NCBI GenBank assembly: GCA_031425275.1
Contig: JANPJA010000071.1
Coordinates: forward strand, 1 to 34,313
Direction of reading: 5' to 3'
DNA length: 34,313 nucleotides
Source of the DNA: JAIVGV01 sp031425275
Lineage (GTDB): Bacteria > Acidobacteriota > Blastocatellia > Pyrinomonadales > Pyrinomonadaceae
Made by a program: the position numbers and the translations under genes. The notes under the pieces were generated by a model, which was not told where the DNA came from, did no database searches, and saw only the letters and a list, made by a program, of their open reading frames with translations. Positions within the stretch are counted from its first letter, which is position 1. Each line of letters starts with the position of its first letter. Shown piece by piece: positions 16,009 to 26,100 of this stretch.

Positions 16009-18945
16009 ATGTCACCCTCGCCGCTCCGACTGCTCTCCAGCGCGCTGGCTCTGGCCGTATTTTTCTCATTCGACTGCCGCGCGCAGGAGCAGCCGCAGAC
16101 GCCGGAAGAAGCGTTGGCAAGCGCGGTCGCGGGGGCCGAGACGGAGAGTGACGGCGCGGCGCTGCTCGACGTGAAGAAAGAGTTGCGGACGCCCGCGCTC
16201 GTCAAGGCGCTCGGGGCGCAGGCCCACAAGGCGGCGCTGCAAGGCAAATTCCCGCAGGCGCTGGCCGTCTACCGGATCGCGCTCGGCGTGGCCCGAAGAA
16301 TCGAAGACAAGGCGGGGACGGCCTCGTCGCTGTACGGCATGGGGCAGATTCACAGTCTGCTGGACGAGGCGGAACTCGCGGCGAATGAATTCAACGAGAG
16401 CCTCGCGCTCCGCACGGAGTTGGACGACAGTGGCGGGCGCGGCGCGGCGCTGAACCAGCTCGGCGTGTTGCAATCGAAGCAGGGCGACCACGAGCGGGCG
16501 TTGGAGTTTTATCAAGAGAGCCGGCCGCTGCTGGAAAAGAGCGGAAGCAAAGTCGAGTTGTCCAGCCTGATGATTAACCTCGGCAACGCGTACAAAGGGC
16601 AGGGCATTCACGACCGGGCTCTCGAATTTTACGATCAGAGCGTGAAACTAGCCGACGCGGCGGGGAGTCAAGCGCGGGTAGCTCTCGCGCTGTCCAACGT
16701 CGCACAGGTTCACACCGAGATGGGCAACTACGCCCTCGCGCTCGAAGCCCATCAGAAGAGTCTCAAAATCAAAGAGGCTCAGAAAAACAAACTCGGCACC
16801 GCCCTCTCGCACAGCAACATCGGCGAAGTCTATCGTCTGCAAGGCAGCTATGAAGTGGCGCTGGATTTTTTCGAGAAGGCGTTGAAGGGCTTCGAGGATG
16901 TCGGCGGGAGGCAGGGGGCGGCGTACGCCTTGAACAACATCGGACTCGTCCACCACGCGCAAGGCAAACTTCCTCTGGCGGTCGAGTTTTACCGGAAAGC
17001 GCTCGAGCATTTTGAGGAGATGAAGGACAAGGCGGGAATCGCCGAGGCGCAAAACAACCTCGGTCTGGTCGAGCGCGAGTCGGGCCACTACGAAGCGGCG
17101 CTGGAGCTATACGGGCGGAGCCTCGCGCAGAGCCGGGAGGCCAACGACCGGCTGAGAATATCGCAGGCGCTGGCCAACATCGCGGACGTTAACCTCCGAC
17201 GGAACCGACATCCCAACGCGCTGGAATTCGCCGGGCACGCGGCGAGAGTCGCCACACTGGTCGGCAGCCGCGAGACGCTCTGGTTCGCGCGCACCACCGC
17301 CGGGAAAGCTCACCGCGCGCTCGGCCAGCCCGAACAGGCGCGACAGGCTTTCGACGATGCCGTCAAAGAAATCGAGGCGATCCGCGCGCAGGTCTCCGGG
17401 GGCGAGCGCGAGCAGCAGAGTTTCTTTGAAAACAAGATCGCGCCCTACCACGAAATGACGGGGCTGCTCGTGAGTCAGAACCGGGTGCGCGAGGCGCTCG
17501 TCTTCGCCGAACGGGCGAAGGGGCGCGTCCTCCTCGACGTTTTGCAAACGGGCCGGGTGAACGTGACCAAATCAATGACCGACGGCGAGCGCGTGCGCGA
17601 GCGGGAGTTGACGAATCAACTGACTTCCTTGAACGCGCAGTTCACGCGGCTGCGACTCGCGAAGCAGCCGGACGCGAGGCGTCTCGGTGAACTCGAAGCG
17701 CTGGTGCAACTGGCCCGCTTGGAACATGAATCCTTCACCAACTCGCTCTACGCCGCGCACCCCGAACTACGCCTCAAGCGCGGGGAGGCGGCGCACATCC
17801 TGAATGAAAGTCAGGCGGGTGAGTTGCTGGACGCGAAAACGGCGCTCCTCGAATACGTCGTCACCGAGGACGAAGCGTTTTTGTTCGTGTTGACGCAGGG
17901 CGGGCGCGGCAAGCCGGCGGGCGCCGGGCTAAAGGTGCACAAAGTCGCGGTCGGGCGCAAAGACCTCGCGGCGCGGGTTGAAAAATTTCGCCGCTCGCTC
18001 GCCGACCGCGACCCGGGTTTCGCCGCGACGGCGCGAAGTCTTTACGACCTGCTCGTCGCGCCCGCGCGCGATCAACTCCGGGGCAAGGTTAATCTCATCA
18101 TCGTGCCGGACGATACGCTCTGGGAGTTGCCCTTCCAAGCCCTGCGCGACGCGCGCGATGGCTTTCTCATCGAGCAGAGTGCGCTCTCCTACGCGCCTTC
18201 GCTCTCGGTGCTCCGCGAAATACGGAGGTCGCGTCAAGCGTCCGCCCCCCCCGGCCGAATGAACGACACGACGCTGCTGGCCTTCGGCAACCCGACCTTC
18301 GGCAGCCCGACGACCGAGCGCCCGAAGAGCGTGCTTCGCAGCGGCGGCGCGACGCTGCAACAACTGCCCGAAACGGAAAATGAGGTGAAGTCTCTTGCGC
18401 GGCTTTATGGCGCGGGGCAGAGCCGCGTCTATACGGGCGCGGAGGCGCGCGAGGGGCGCGCGAAAGAAGAGGCCGGGAAATTCTCCGTCCTCCACTTCGC
18501 CACGCACGGCGTCTTGAACGACGCGAGCCCGATGTACTCGCACATCGTCTTGTCGCAGGCCGAGAAGGACGGCGGCGAGGACGGACTGCTGGAAGCGTGG
18601 GAGATTATGAAGCTCGATCTCAACGCCGATCTCGTCGTGCTGTCCGCCTGCGAAACGGCGCGGGGGCGCGTCGGCGCGGGCGAGGGGATGATCGGGTTGA
18701 CGTGGGCGCTGTTCGTCGCGGGGAGTCCCTCGACGCTCGTCAGTCAGTGGAAGGTTGACTCGGCGGCGACGAAACTTCTGATGCTCGACTTCCATCGTGG
18801 GTTGAGGTCGGGCACCGGCGTCTCGCGCGCGCGCGCGTCGAAGTCAGAAGCGTTGCGTCAGGCGGCTTTGAAGATGATGCGCTCCGGCGATTACGCCCAC
18901 CCGTTTTACTGGGCCGGCTTCATCATGGTGGGCGACGGCAGGTGA
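16009..18945 (+). CDS. Exported TPR-CHAT protease-like protein
   Basis: A 978-aa protein with an N-terminal signal (LRLLSSALALAVFFSFDCRAQ), about eight or more tetratricopeptide repeats (roughly residues 60-480, e.g. AYALNNIGLVHHAQGKLPLA), a charged helical region, and a C-terminal CHAT domain. CHAT is a caspase-fold peptidase; its dyad is visible as H833 in LHFATHG and C881 in VVLSACETARG, so it is probably active. CHAT-TPR proteins act in proteolytic signalling or cell-death systems. The native target here is unknown, and the TPR array likely senses a partner. AGGA precedes the ATG. It converges on the anti-sigma/sigma-like pair. Confidence 0.92.
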   Translation: MSPSPLRLLSSALALAVFFSFDCRAQEQPQTPEEALASAVAGAETESDGAALLDVKKELRTPALVKALGAQAHKAALQGKFPQALAVYRIALGVARRIEDKAGTASSLYGMGQIHSLLDEAELAANEFNESLALRTELDDSGGRGAALNQLGVLQSKQGDHERALEFYQESRPLLEKSGSKVELSSLMINLGNAYKGQGIHDRALEFYDQSVKLADAAGSQARVALALSNVAQVHTEMGNYALALEAHQKSLKIKEAQKNKLGTALSHSNIGEVYRLQGSYEVALDFFEKALKGFEDVGGRQGAAYALNNIGLVHHAQGKLPLAVEFYRKALEHFEEMKDKAGIAEAQNNLGLVERESGHYEAALELYGRSLAQSREANDRLRISQALANIADVNLRRNRHPNALEFAGHAARVATLVGSRETLWFARTTAGKAHRALGQPEQARQAFDDAVKEIEAIRAQVSGGEREQQSFFENKIAPYHEMTGLLVSQNRVREALVFAERAKGRVLLDVLQTGRVNVTKSMTDGERVRERELTNQLTSLNAQFTRLRLAKQPDARRLGELEALVQLARLEHESFTNSLYAAHPELRLKRGEAAHILNESQAGELLDAKTALLEYVVTEDEAFLFVLTQGGRGKPAGAGLKVHKVAVGRKDLAARVEKFRRSLADRDPGFAATARSLYDLLVAPARDQLRGKVNLIIVPDDTLWELPFQALRDARDGFLIEQSALSYAPSLSVLREIRRSRQASAPPGRMNDTTLLAFGNPTFGSPTTERPKSVLRSGGATLQQLPETENEVKSLARLYGAGQSRVYTGAEAREGRAKEEAGKFSVLHFATHGVLNDASPMYSHIVLSQAEKDGGEDGLLEAWEIMKLDLNADLVVLSACETARGRVGAGEGMIGLTWALFVAGSPSTLVSQWKVDSAATKLLMLDFHRGLRSGTGVSRARASKSEALRQAALKMMRSGDYAHPFYWAGFIMVGDGR

Positions 18946-18970
18946 GTTAAAAGGCACACGGGCACAAGGA

Positions 18971-19017
18971 AAAAGGTAAAAGTGAGAGCCGGGTCGGCCG
19001 CTTACTTTTTACCTTTT
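18971..19017. terminator. Bidirectional terminator-like inverted repeat
   Basis: AAAAGGTAAAAGT (18971-18983) is inversely repeated as ACTTTTTACCTTTT (19004-19017), one base of slack, across a GC-rich loop between convergent genes. The A/T-rich arms supply a T run for both directions. It overlaps the stop codon of the minus-strand gene. Confidence 0.5.
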
Positions 19018-20373
19018 GCCGTTCTTCGCGCCCCTGACGTTATCGAGGAGTTTGCGCGCGAGGTCTGACTTCGGGTTGGCGCGGACGAGCGCCGTCAGTT
19101 CACGCTCGGCCTCTTCGAGCAGCCCGGCCTGCGCGTAGAGGACTCCGAGGGCGAGACGCGAGCGGGGATTCGTCTGCCGCACGCGGCGCAACTCCGCGTC
19201 GCGGGTCGCGTCGAGGATTTTAAACTTCGCCTCGGGCGCGGGCGGGCGCGGCGACTTGATCTCCGCGCCCTCTTTTTGCGCCGTCACGTACCACGAGTAA
19301 ACCGCGCCGCGCTTGAGCGGCCGCGCCACCGCCCATGAGGTCGTCGTCAAGAGCGGGCTGGCGGCGACCGGGTTGAAGTTTGAGTCGTACACGGTGACTT
19401 TGTATCCGGTCGCGCCTTCGAGCGCGTCCCAGCGCAAAGTCGGCCGGGCGGATTCGACGACCACGCCGAAGGGGCCTCTGACGTTGAAGCCCTCGCCCGA
19501 CGCCGCGCCGCCGAGCAACACCCCGGCCCGTCCCAGCCCGTCGAGCGCCGCGGAGTTTGCGGCCTTCTGTGTTTTTAACGCTGACTTGATCGCCGCTTCC
19601 TGCGCGGGCGAGAGTGTGGTTACCCCCGAAAGTCTGCCCGCCGCGTCGAGCGTCACGCGCTCCGCGCCGTCATTAAGGGCGAACAGCGTTTCGGCCTCGG
19701 TCGGAGGAGAAGGGGTTGGTGTGACATCAGGCGGGGAAACTTCTTTCCCGCCAGTCGCCGCGGGGTCGCGCGTCTCGACGCTTGCCGCTGGTGTGGGCGA
19801 GGCGGTGGGGACTTGAGCAACTTCCGTCATCCGCTCCGTCTGAGACCTCAAGATGATCCATGCCGTCGTAACAACGGCGAGGATCACGGCGGCGGTCGCA
19901 AGCATAGCCCACACCGGCGTCGCATCTGACGCGCGCCGCCGGAGGAAGGCGAACACGTTTCGTCGCGGCGCGGGTCGCGGCGGCGGCGTGATGACGGCGG
20001 GCGGCGGCGCATACTCTTTCGTGAACTGCGGAGAGGCCGCTTCCCTGAATCCCGCGAGGTCGCGCGCCTCGACCTCACAGTCCCGGCAGACGGCTAGATG
20101 GCTCTCCGTCATCTCCGCTTCTACAGAATCGAGTGAGCCGTCCACGTAACCGGAAAGATTCTCGAAGGATAAGTGATCGGCGTCCGAGGCGATGGTGTTT
20201 TGCAGCCCCGCGCGCAGCGACGATGTGACCGCTTCGGCCTGCCCGCCTTCGCCGACGAGCGCGCGGCACGCCCCGCACGACGCCAGATGATCGTCGAGCG
20301 CGAGTAGTTCTTCGGGCGCCGCGCCGCCGCGCCGGTACTGTGTTATGTCGCTTGCCGAAAAATGTCCGGTCAC
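19009..20373 (-). CDS. Membrane anti-sigma-like protein with two ZAS motifs
   Basis: A 454-aa protein with two H-x3-C-x2-C zinc-finger motifs (HLASCGAC at about 29 and HLAVCRDC at about 92). A transmembrane helix follows (about 155-175, WAMLATAAVILAVVTTAWIIL), then a Pro/Thr linker. The periplasmic part has a fibronectin-like segment (RPTLRWDALEGATGYKVTVYD) and a TPR-like end. Probable role: hold the sigma-like protein encoded 113 bp upstream and respond to an envelope signal. Start GTG 20373 is preferred to GTG 20379 because GGAG lies 5 nt before the former and overlaps the latter. Confidence 0.82.
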   Translation of the reverse strand: MTGHFSASDITQYRRGGAAPEELLALDDHLASCGACRALVGEGGQAEAVTSSLRAGLQNTIASDADHLSFENLSGYVDGSLDSVEAEMTESHLAVCRDCEVEARDLAGFREAASPQFTKEYAPPPAVITPPPRPAPRRNVFAFLRRRASDATPVWAMLATAAVILAVVTTAWIILRSQTERMTEVAQVPTASPTPAASVETRDPAATGGKEVSPPDVTPTPSPPTEAETLFALNDGAERVTLDAAGRLSGVTTLSPAQEAAIKSALKTQKAANSAALDGLGRAGVLLGGAASGEGFNVRGPFGVVVESARPTLRWDALEGATGYKVTVYDSNFNPVAASPLLTTTSWAVARPLKRGAVYSWYVTAQKEGAEIKSPRPPAPEAKFKILDATRDAELRRVRQTNPRSRLALGVLYAQAGLLEEAERELTALVRANPKSDLARKLLDNVRGAKNGKR

Positions 20374-20486
20374 GTTCACTCCAAAAGTTTACCCGGGGCG
20401 TGAGACGCACTCCCCTCAACTCATACTGGTGTCAAAGCGGACGACATATTACCAACCGTCCGGCCAATAATTTCACCCCGGCCGAA

Positions 20487-21584
20487 CTAACTCATCCGGC
20501 GGGCTAGACGGGCGCGCGCCGACTTGCGGAGATTTATGACCTGCTGGCGCGTGAGACCCATGCGCTCGGCCACGCGGGCGTCGTCGAGCGGCAACTCATT
20601 CCACATCTCGGCCAGTTGCGCCGCGGGCAGCCCCAGCGCGTCGGCGATCTGGCGCATACCCGCGACGCCCGTCAACGGCAGCAGCGCGATGCAGCCGCGC
20701 CCCTGTTCGTCCTTCAAATTCAGGAGCAGCGCGGCGCGCTGGCGCGCGGGCAACAACACTATCTCCGACCAGAGGCGTCTCAGGTAATCGCGCTGCTCCA
20801 GCTCCGCGTCGGCGAGCGCGCGCGCATCCGGCACGCGCGCGATCTCCTCCTCGCCCGCCTCTTCGCTATCTATGACTCCCCATAATTTTGCGACGAGGCC
20901 GACGAGATCGTCTAGCCCGACTGGTGATCCCAGATGATTGAAGATGACCGCCAGCAGTTCCGCGGATCGCGCGTCTCGCCCGTCTCGCCGCGACAAATCC
21001 GGCGTGACGAAAGTCGTGGGCGCGGCCGCCATGCGCGCCAGCTCCTCCGCGTGAGACGAAGCGCCGTCACCGCGCCACGCGGCGAACCCCGCGACGAGTT
21101 GCCCGCCCTCGTCTTCCCACGCCGCAAACCCGCTCTGGCGGGTTAAGAGGTATCGGAGTTTATTTTTGAGAACGTGGCGCCGGGGGTGCTTGCGCCTCAG
21201 GTAGCGGTGGCAGGTGTGTGCGGCAACGACCGCCGCGTAGCCACGCAAATCCCGGATCGTATCCTCCCCGCGCGGAGACGCCTTCAGCCTGCGCAATTGC
21301 GTCAGCAACTGCACGACCGCGTCGCCGCGGAGGTCTTCGATCTGCCATTCATCAGCGCGCGCCCGCCCCGCCGGAAGCGATGTCGGGCGGAGCTTGCGTC
21401 CAACCACCGCTTCGATGATCGGGGCCGCGTGCTCGGCGATGATGGCGGCGAGCAATCGCTCTGACTCCTCCGCGTCTCGCGAACGCATGAAAGTCAGGAG
21501 GAGCGGGTCAAGCTCCGCACGCGACGGTTCATGACGCGCGTCTCTCTCGGCCGTCACACCGTCATTGATGCTCCCCCGCGTCAT
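20487..21584 (-). CDS. Sigma-70-like transcription factor, atypical
   Basis: A 365-aa protein. The N-terminal half has a region-2-like stretch (EDLRGDAVVQLLTQLRRLK, then RDLRGYAAVVAAHTCHRYLRRKHPRR). The C-terminal part has a region-4-like LPARQRAALLLNL, and an HTH ending LDDARVAERMGLTRQQVINLRKSARARL. Between them lies a long insert (about 150-265) without a known domain. It is longer than ECF sigmas (about 190 aa) and lacks a canonical region 2.4/3, so it may be a divergent sigma factor. ATG 21584 follows AAGGAG with a short 3-nt spacer. Paired with the anti-sigma gene downstream. Confidence 0.75.
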   Translation of the reverse strand: MTRGSINDGVTAERDARHEPSRAELDPLLLTFMRSRDAEESERLLAAIIAEHAAPIIEAVVGRKLRPTSLPAGRARADEWQIEDLRGDAVVQLLTQLRRLKASPRGEDTIRDLRGYAAVVAAHTCHRYLRRKHPRRHVLKNKLRYLLTRQSGFAAWEDEGGQLVAGFAAWRGDGASSHAEELARMAAAPTTFVTPDLSRRDGRDARSAELLAVIFNHLGSPVGLDDLVGLVAKLWGVIDSEEAGEEEIARVPDARALADAELEQRDYLRRLWSEIVLLPARQRAALLLNLKDEQGRGCIALLPLTGVAGMRQIADALGLPAAQLAEMWNELPLDDARVAERMGLTRQQVINLRKSARARLARRMS

Positions 21585-21660
21585 TCGCTCCTTACCGCCC
21601 GGCGTTCGCTAAAAAAACATTCTCTAAGAAATCCCCCCTTCGCGCAAACCCTATAAGCGT

Positions 21661-21695
21661 GGCGATTATATACTTGACTCAAGTACATAATCGCC
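21661..21695. promoter_or_regulatory. 35-bp near-perfect palindrome, candidate operator
   Basis: Arms 21661-21676 (GGCGATTATATACTTG) and 21680-21695 match inversely at 15 of 16 positions with a 3-nt centre. The minus strand contains a perfect TATAAT (21670 to 21665), about 80 bp before the sigma-like start, so a repressor bound here could block that promoter. No good -35 is seen, and no T run to make it a terminator. Confidence 0.5.
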
Positions 21696-21831
21696 TAAAG
21701 TTCGCGCCTTTATATATGGGCGACAGCGGCTTTTATTAACGCTTCAACTCTGACCGGGTGTCTTGTGGGGTTTGAGGTTTCAGCACCGGGTTCCTCCAGA
21801 TCAGTCCAGCATAGGGCTACTCGACAAGTTT

Positions 21832-21850
21832 CGCCGTCTGGAAGACGGCG
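21832..21850 (-). terminator. Stem-loop just after the operon's last gene
   Basis: CGCCGTCT (21832-21839) and AGACGGCG (21843-21850) pair perfectly around a 3-nt loop, 3 nt after the stop of the EAD-trypsin gene on the minus strand. It is compact and well placed, but no U tract follows, so termination is uncertain. Confidence 0.4.
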
Positions 21851-21853
21851 GGT

Positions 21854-23077
21854 TCAGACAGTGTAGGCTGCCTGCTCCTCCCTGATCTGTGTCAGGGCTG
21901 AGGCCACTTCCGGTTTCTCCCCCGCAAGCCTCGACAGTTCGGCCAGGATCGCGTGAATCTGGACGCCTTCATTCACGTAGCCGAGAGTGCGTCCTTGAAA
22001 CTCCGCCGTGCGCGAGACGGCGGCGCGATGCAGCGCGACCACGCGCCACGCATCGTCGAGAACGGGCGAGCCGGACGAGCCGCCGAGGGTGTCCGTGAAG
22101 TAGTGTAGGTGCGGGTAGTCGGCGGCGTAGATGAGGTTGTTTCTTAGCGCCACGCGCTTCGGGCCGCCGCCGGGGTGCTGGATGATGTTCACGGCCAGCG
22201 CCTTCACGACCTTCCCCTTCGGCGTCTGCTGTGGCTCCGGCATGACGACCTGCTCGTCGAGCACGGGCAGGATGTCCACGTTGACCTTCTCGGCGAGCCG
22301 CAACAGCGCGAAGTCTTTCGACTTACCCTTGCCCATGGCGATCACCTCCGAGACGTTGACGGTCGATCCCTGCTGCCCGTCGGCGTCGTAGAAGAACTGC
22401 ATCCGCGACCCGAGCGCCTGAGACATGAGGTCGTCGTCCGAGGGCGCGGCTTCCGTCTGTAGCCTGTTCCGGACGACGTGGTGGTTGGTCATGATCAGGT
22501 CGCTGCCGATGAGCCAGCCCGTCCCCGCCCCGTAGACCGGATCGGCGTTATTCGGCAGCATGATCATCTTGCCCTTCTCGTAACGCGGCACCAGCACCTT
22601 GGCGACGGCGTTGAGGCGGCGCACACCGATGGACAGGAAGGAGACGCCCTGTAGGTCGTCCACGCCGTCGGTGATGACCTCCTCGAACTCGGTCGGTGGG
22701 GCCTCGGCGGGGTCGAGGTTGACGGTGGTGGTCTCGCCCGCCCCGGTCACTTTGTGCAGCAGGGTTTCGATGGTCTTCGACTGCGGCAGACCGGCGAAGC
22801 GGCTCGCGGCGTTGCGGAGCCACTGGGCCAGCGGCACGCTCCCGTCCAACAGGCGCGGGACGGTGTTCATCCTCCACACGTCTTCCCACAACTGATCCTG
22901 CGAGCTTTTAGGACTGTCGTCGAGGTTGTGGGTCGCGTAATAGCGGTTGACGCCGTCGAGCAGCCGCCTGCGCGTGATGCGGTCGTATTCCACCCCCGCG
23001 GAGACGAAGGCGTCTTGCAGCGCTTGGCGCTCCGCCGCCGTGAGGTATTCGGGGATGGGGTCTAAGTTTAAAGACAT
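21854..23077 (-). CDS. Trypsin-like serine protease with EAD1-like N-terminal domain
   Basis: A 407-aa protein without a signal peptide, so probably cytoplasmic. Residues 10-110 are helical, with LTAAERQALQDAFVSAG, a middle YDRITRRRLLDGVN, and VPLAQWLRNAASRFAG. The layout resembles the effector-associated (EAD1) domains used as homotypic adaptors in NTP-dependent conflict systems (inference). Residues 145-385 form a V8/trypsin-type protease with H200 in MTNHHVV, D255 in KDFALL and S335 in GGSSGSPV, all three triad residues present. AGGAG with an 8-nt spacer precedes ATG 23077. Last gene of the operon, 66 bp after the STAND gene; it likely is recruited to the NTPases and cleaves a host or partner protein on activation. 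Confidence 0.88.
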   Translation of the reverse strand: MSLNLDPIPEYLTAAERQALQDAFVSAGVEYDRITRRRLLDGVNRYYATHNLDDSPKSSQDQLWEDVWRMNTVPRLLDGSVPLAQWLRNAASRFAGLPQSKTIETLLHKVTGAGETTTVNLDPAEAPPTEFEEVITDGVDDLQGVSFLSIGVRRLNAVAKVLVPRYEKGKMIMLPNNADPVYGAGTGWLIGSDLIMTNHHVVRNRLQTEAAPSDDDLMSQALGSRMQFFYDADGQQGSTVNVSEVIAMGKGKSKDFALLRLAEKVNVDILPVLDEQVVMPEPQQTPKGKVVKALAVNIIQHPGGGPKRVALRNNLIYAADYPHLHYFTDTLGGSSGSPVLDDAWRVVALHRAAVSRTAEFQGRTLGYVNEGVQIHAILAELSRLAGEKPEVASALTQIREEQAAYTV

Positions 23078-23143
23078 CGCGTTTACTCCTGACCCGCCGG
23101 GTCGCCGCGCCGCGCGCCCGTAGGACTCTGGCGCGCGGTTCGT

Positions 23144-26100
23144 CTAAGATGCCTTCTCGTACGCCCCCCGGTCGGCGGCGGTGGGGCCTTCGCCGGGCAA
23201 AAGGCTTCCCAACAGTCGTGCCTCCTCGAACGGGTCTTCGTCGGGCTCGTTGCCGCCCTCGCCGGGCGGCGGCCTGAGCGCCTCGCAAAGTCCGATGATG
23301 TGCGCGCTCTGCGTGGGCGAGTGGAAGAGAAAGCCTGACAGGTTCTCGGCGAAGGCGGCGGGGTCGTCGAGCAACTGCTTCCGGTAGTAGTCGCTCACGT
23401 CGGCGGACGCCTTACCCTCCACGCCACGCGGCGTCAGCAGTTGGTAGAGCGCGACGCCGCCGGGCACCTCCGTCGTCCATAGGGCGAGCGTCGCGGCCAG
23501 ACGGTTCACGGTCGCCGGCGGCAGCCGGCTCAGCAGGATTCGGAGAGAGGACGGGGTGCAGAACTCCTTCAGCGCGACTTCATGCCACGCGAACTCTCTG
23601 CGCTCGCCTGCCTCGAACAAGACCGCCGAGGACAGGGCGTGGCGTGTGAGCGCGGGGGCGTAAATCAGCGCGTCCGACTCGCGGATGATACGACTGAGGC
23701 AGAGCCAAAGCACTCTCGCCACGTTCGGCGCGCGGGACAGGTTAACGCAGTCGGTGGCGAAACGCAGGACTTGGCGCTCGCAACGACGAATGACCTCGGC
23801 GCTCGAGTCCTTCATCACATTCTGGCTGTCGGAGTCCGCGGCCATGAGGTGGCTCTCGCACTCCTCCGACCGCATCATGCGGGCGGCGACGCGGGCCATG
23901 AGCAGGCGGTACTGGAAGACGCGCCAGAGGCTGCCGGGCGTATCGGAAATCCGGGCCAGCTCTGAATGAGCGCGCTCGTACGCCTCGGCGTAGCGATCAA
24001 GCCGCTCCAACAACGCCGTCTCGATCAGCGGCAGCGGTGATAACAGGAGCGCCGCGTCTTCCGGGTGCGCCATCTTCGGCATCCTGCCCTGTTCGCGTTG
24101 CAGCCCCTCCAGCGCGGAGAGCACGTTGTTGCGCTCGCGCGCGCGGCGCGAGGCGCGCGCCAACGTCATCAGTTCCCAATCCTGCGGGTGCGCCGACTCC
24201 CACGCGGCGTCCGGCACCAGCTCCTCTCGCAGACGCGCCGAGAGGTAAGCGCCGGCGGCGATGGGCAGTTCATCCGCCGCCTTGGCGAGCGAGCGCCAGA
24301 TCGGTCGCGGGTCTTCCTCGCGACCGGGCTTCAGGGCGTAACCGGCCTCGACGGCCTCCTCGGCGGGAACCTTGTCGAGCAGCGTCTCGGGGCGCAGCGG
24401 CGTCCCGAGCATCAGGCGGTGGTAGAGCGCCTCCTCCTCAGCGAGCCGCCCGGGGCGCGCCTCGTAGTAGTGCACCGCGTTCTCGTGCACCTGCCGAATC
24501 TGCTCGCGCTTCGACTCGTCCGCCGACATCAGCCGCAGCATGATGCGACGGATTTCGGGCCGGTGATGGAGGACGTCCTGCCCTTGCGCGTCGCGGTCGG
24601 TGCCGACCAGCGACACCTCCCGCGCCAGCAGGTCGTAGTAACGGCGCGCCTCCTGGTCGGTGAGCGGCTTGAGTCCGCACGGCCCGGCCAGCACGTCCTT
24701 GATCAGCTCGGGCGTGACGCGGCGCAAGATCAGGCCGGGGTGTGCCAAGTCCTTCACCTCGGGGGTGTGGATGTGGCCGAGGATGCGGTCGAAGAGGACG
24801 CCTTGGAGCAGCGCCTTGGGCGGCACCTTGCGCCCGCGCAGCCAGTCGCCGATGCCGCGCCGCCACTCGGTCTCGTCGCGCAGCGATTTGAGGTCGAGCT
24901 GCCCCTGCCTGAAGACGCGGACAATCAGTCGCAGGCTGAGCGGGCTGGCGCCCACGATCTCGATCAACTCCTCGGCGAGTTCGGGATCGCTGATGCCCTG
25001 CCGGACGAGGTAGTGGCGCGCGGCCTCTTCGTCGAGGTCGCCGAGCGGCACCTCGATCACGTCGAAGTCGGTCGCCAAGCCGGTGCCCCACACGTCGCCT
25101 TCAATGCCGGCCGCCTCGATGTCGCCGATCTCCTGCTGCACGTCGCTCAAGGGGGCGCGCCCCATCATCACGCAGCGCAGCGACGGCAGCTCGTCGCGGA
25201 AGATGTTGAGGAAGCGGAACACGTCCTTGACGGCGTCGCGGTCGTGGTACTGCAACTCCTCGAAGGTGTCGAGCACGAGCAGGAACGGCAGCCCGCGGTC
25301 GAAGAGGTTGGAGACGCGGTGGCCCCCCGCCTCGCTGTCGTTCAGCAGCCGGACGAAGGTCTGGAGCGCGCCGCGCCGCGCCGCCGGGTCGATGCGGCCG
25401 GACACGGTGAGCCGGCACTCTTCAAGCCATGCCGCGCGCGCCGCGTTCCACTGCTCGGCGGACGCGGGGTACTGCGTGGCGAGTTGGCGCGCTGCCTCGG
25501 ACAGCAGCGTCAGCGGCTCGCGCGCGGTCAGCGACGAGAGGTCGAAATCGAGGTAGGCGTAAGGGAATCGGTCTTGCCGCTCGGTCTCGGTCAGGTGGTC
25601 GAGCAGAAACTTCGCCAGCAGGCTCGACTTACCAACGCCGCCCGGCCCGTAGATGAGCAGCGGGCGGTGCCCGGCCCGGCGCATGATGCGCCAGGCGGCG
25701 TCGGCCAGACTGACATAAGTCCGCCGCAGGCGGTCGGCCACGGACGCGGGCGGAAGCACCGAGAGGTAGTCGTAGAGCTGCTTGAGTTCGGCCTCCCGCC
25801 CGATGAAGCTGGAGGTGAACTGCCCGTCCTTCCACTCGCCCGTGAGGTGGCGGAACGGTTGGAGCAGCGTTTCGCGCGCGAGCTGTCGCGAGACTTCGTC
25901 GGCCGCGGGCAGGCCGCTCACGCCGTTCCCTTCGAGCCAGCCGACGACCCGCTGCGTGGCGAGCAGTTGCTTGCGCTCCGAGCCTTCGAGCGGGACGGGC
26001 ACACCGGTCAGGAAACCCCACAGCGTCTCCTCGATCCTCCTCGCCGCCGAATGTTCCTCTTCGGGGGTCGAAGCCTGCGGGCGCGGCACCTCGTCCGAGC

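Larger units (their letters stand above)
21585..21853. other. Noncoding spacer between sigma-like gene and the five-gene operon
   Basis: No credible gene. It is relatively AT-rich around 21600-21740 and carries the 35-bp palindrome and a small GC hairpin, listed separately. It would contain both the promoter of the sigma-like gene and the end of the operon transcript. Confidence 0.6.
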
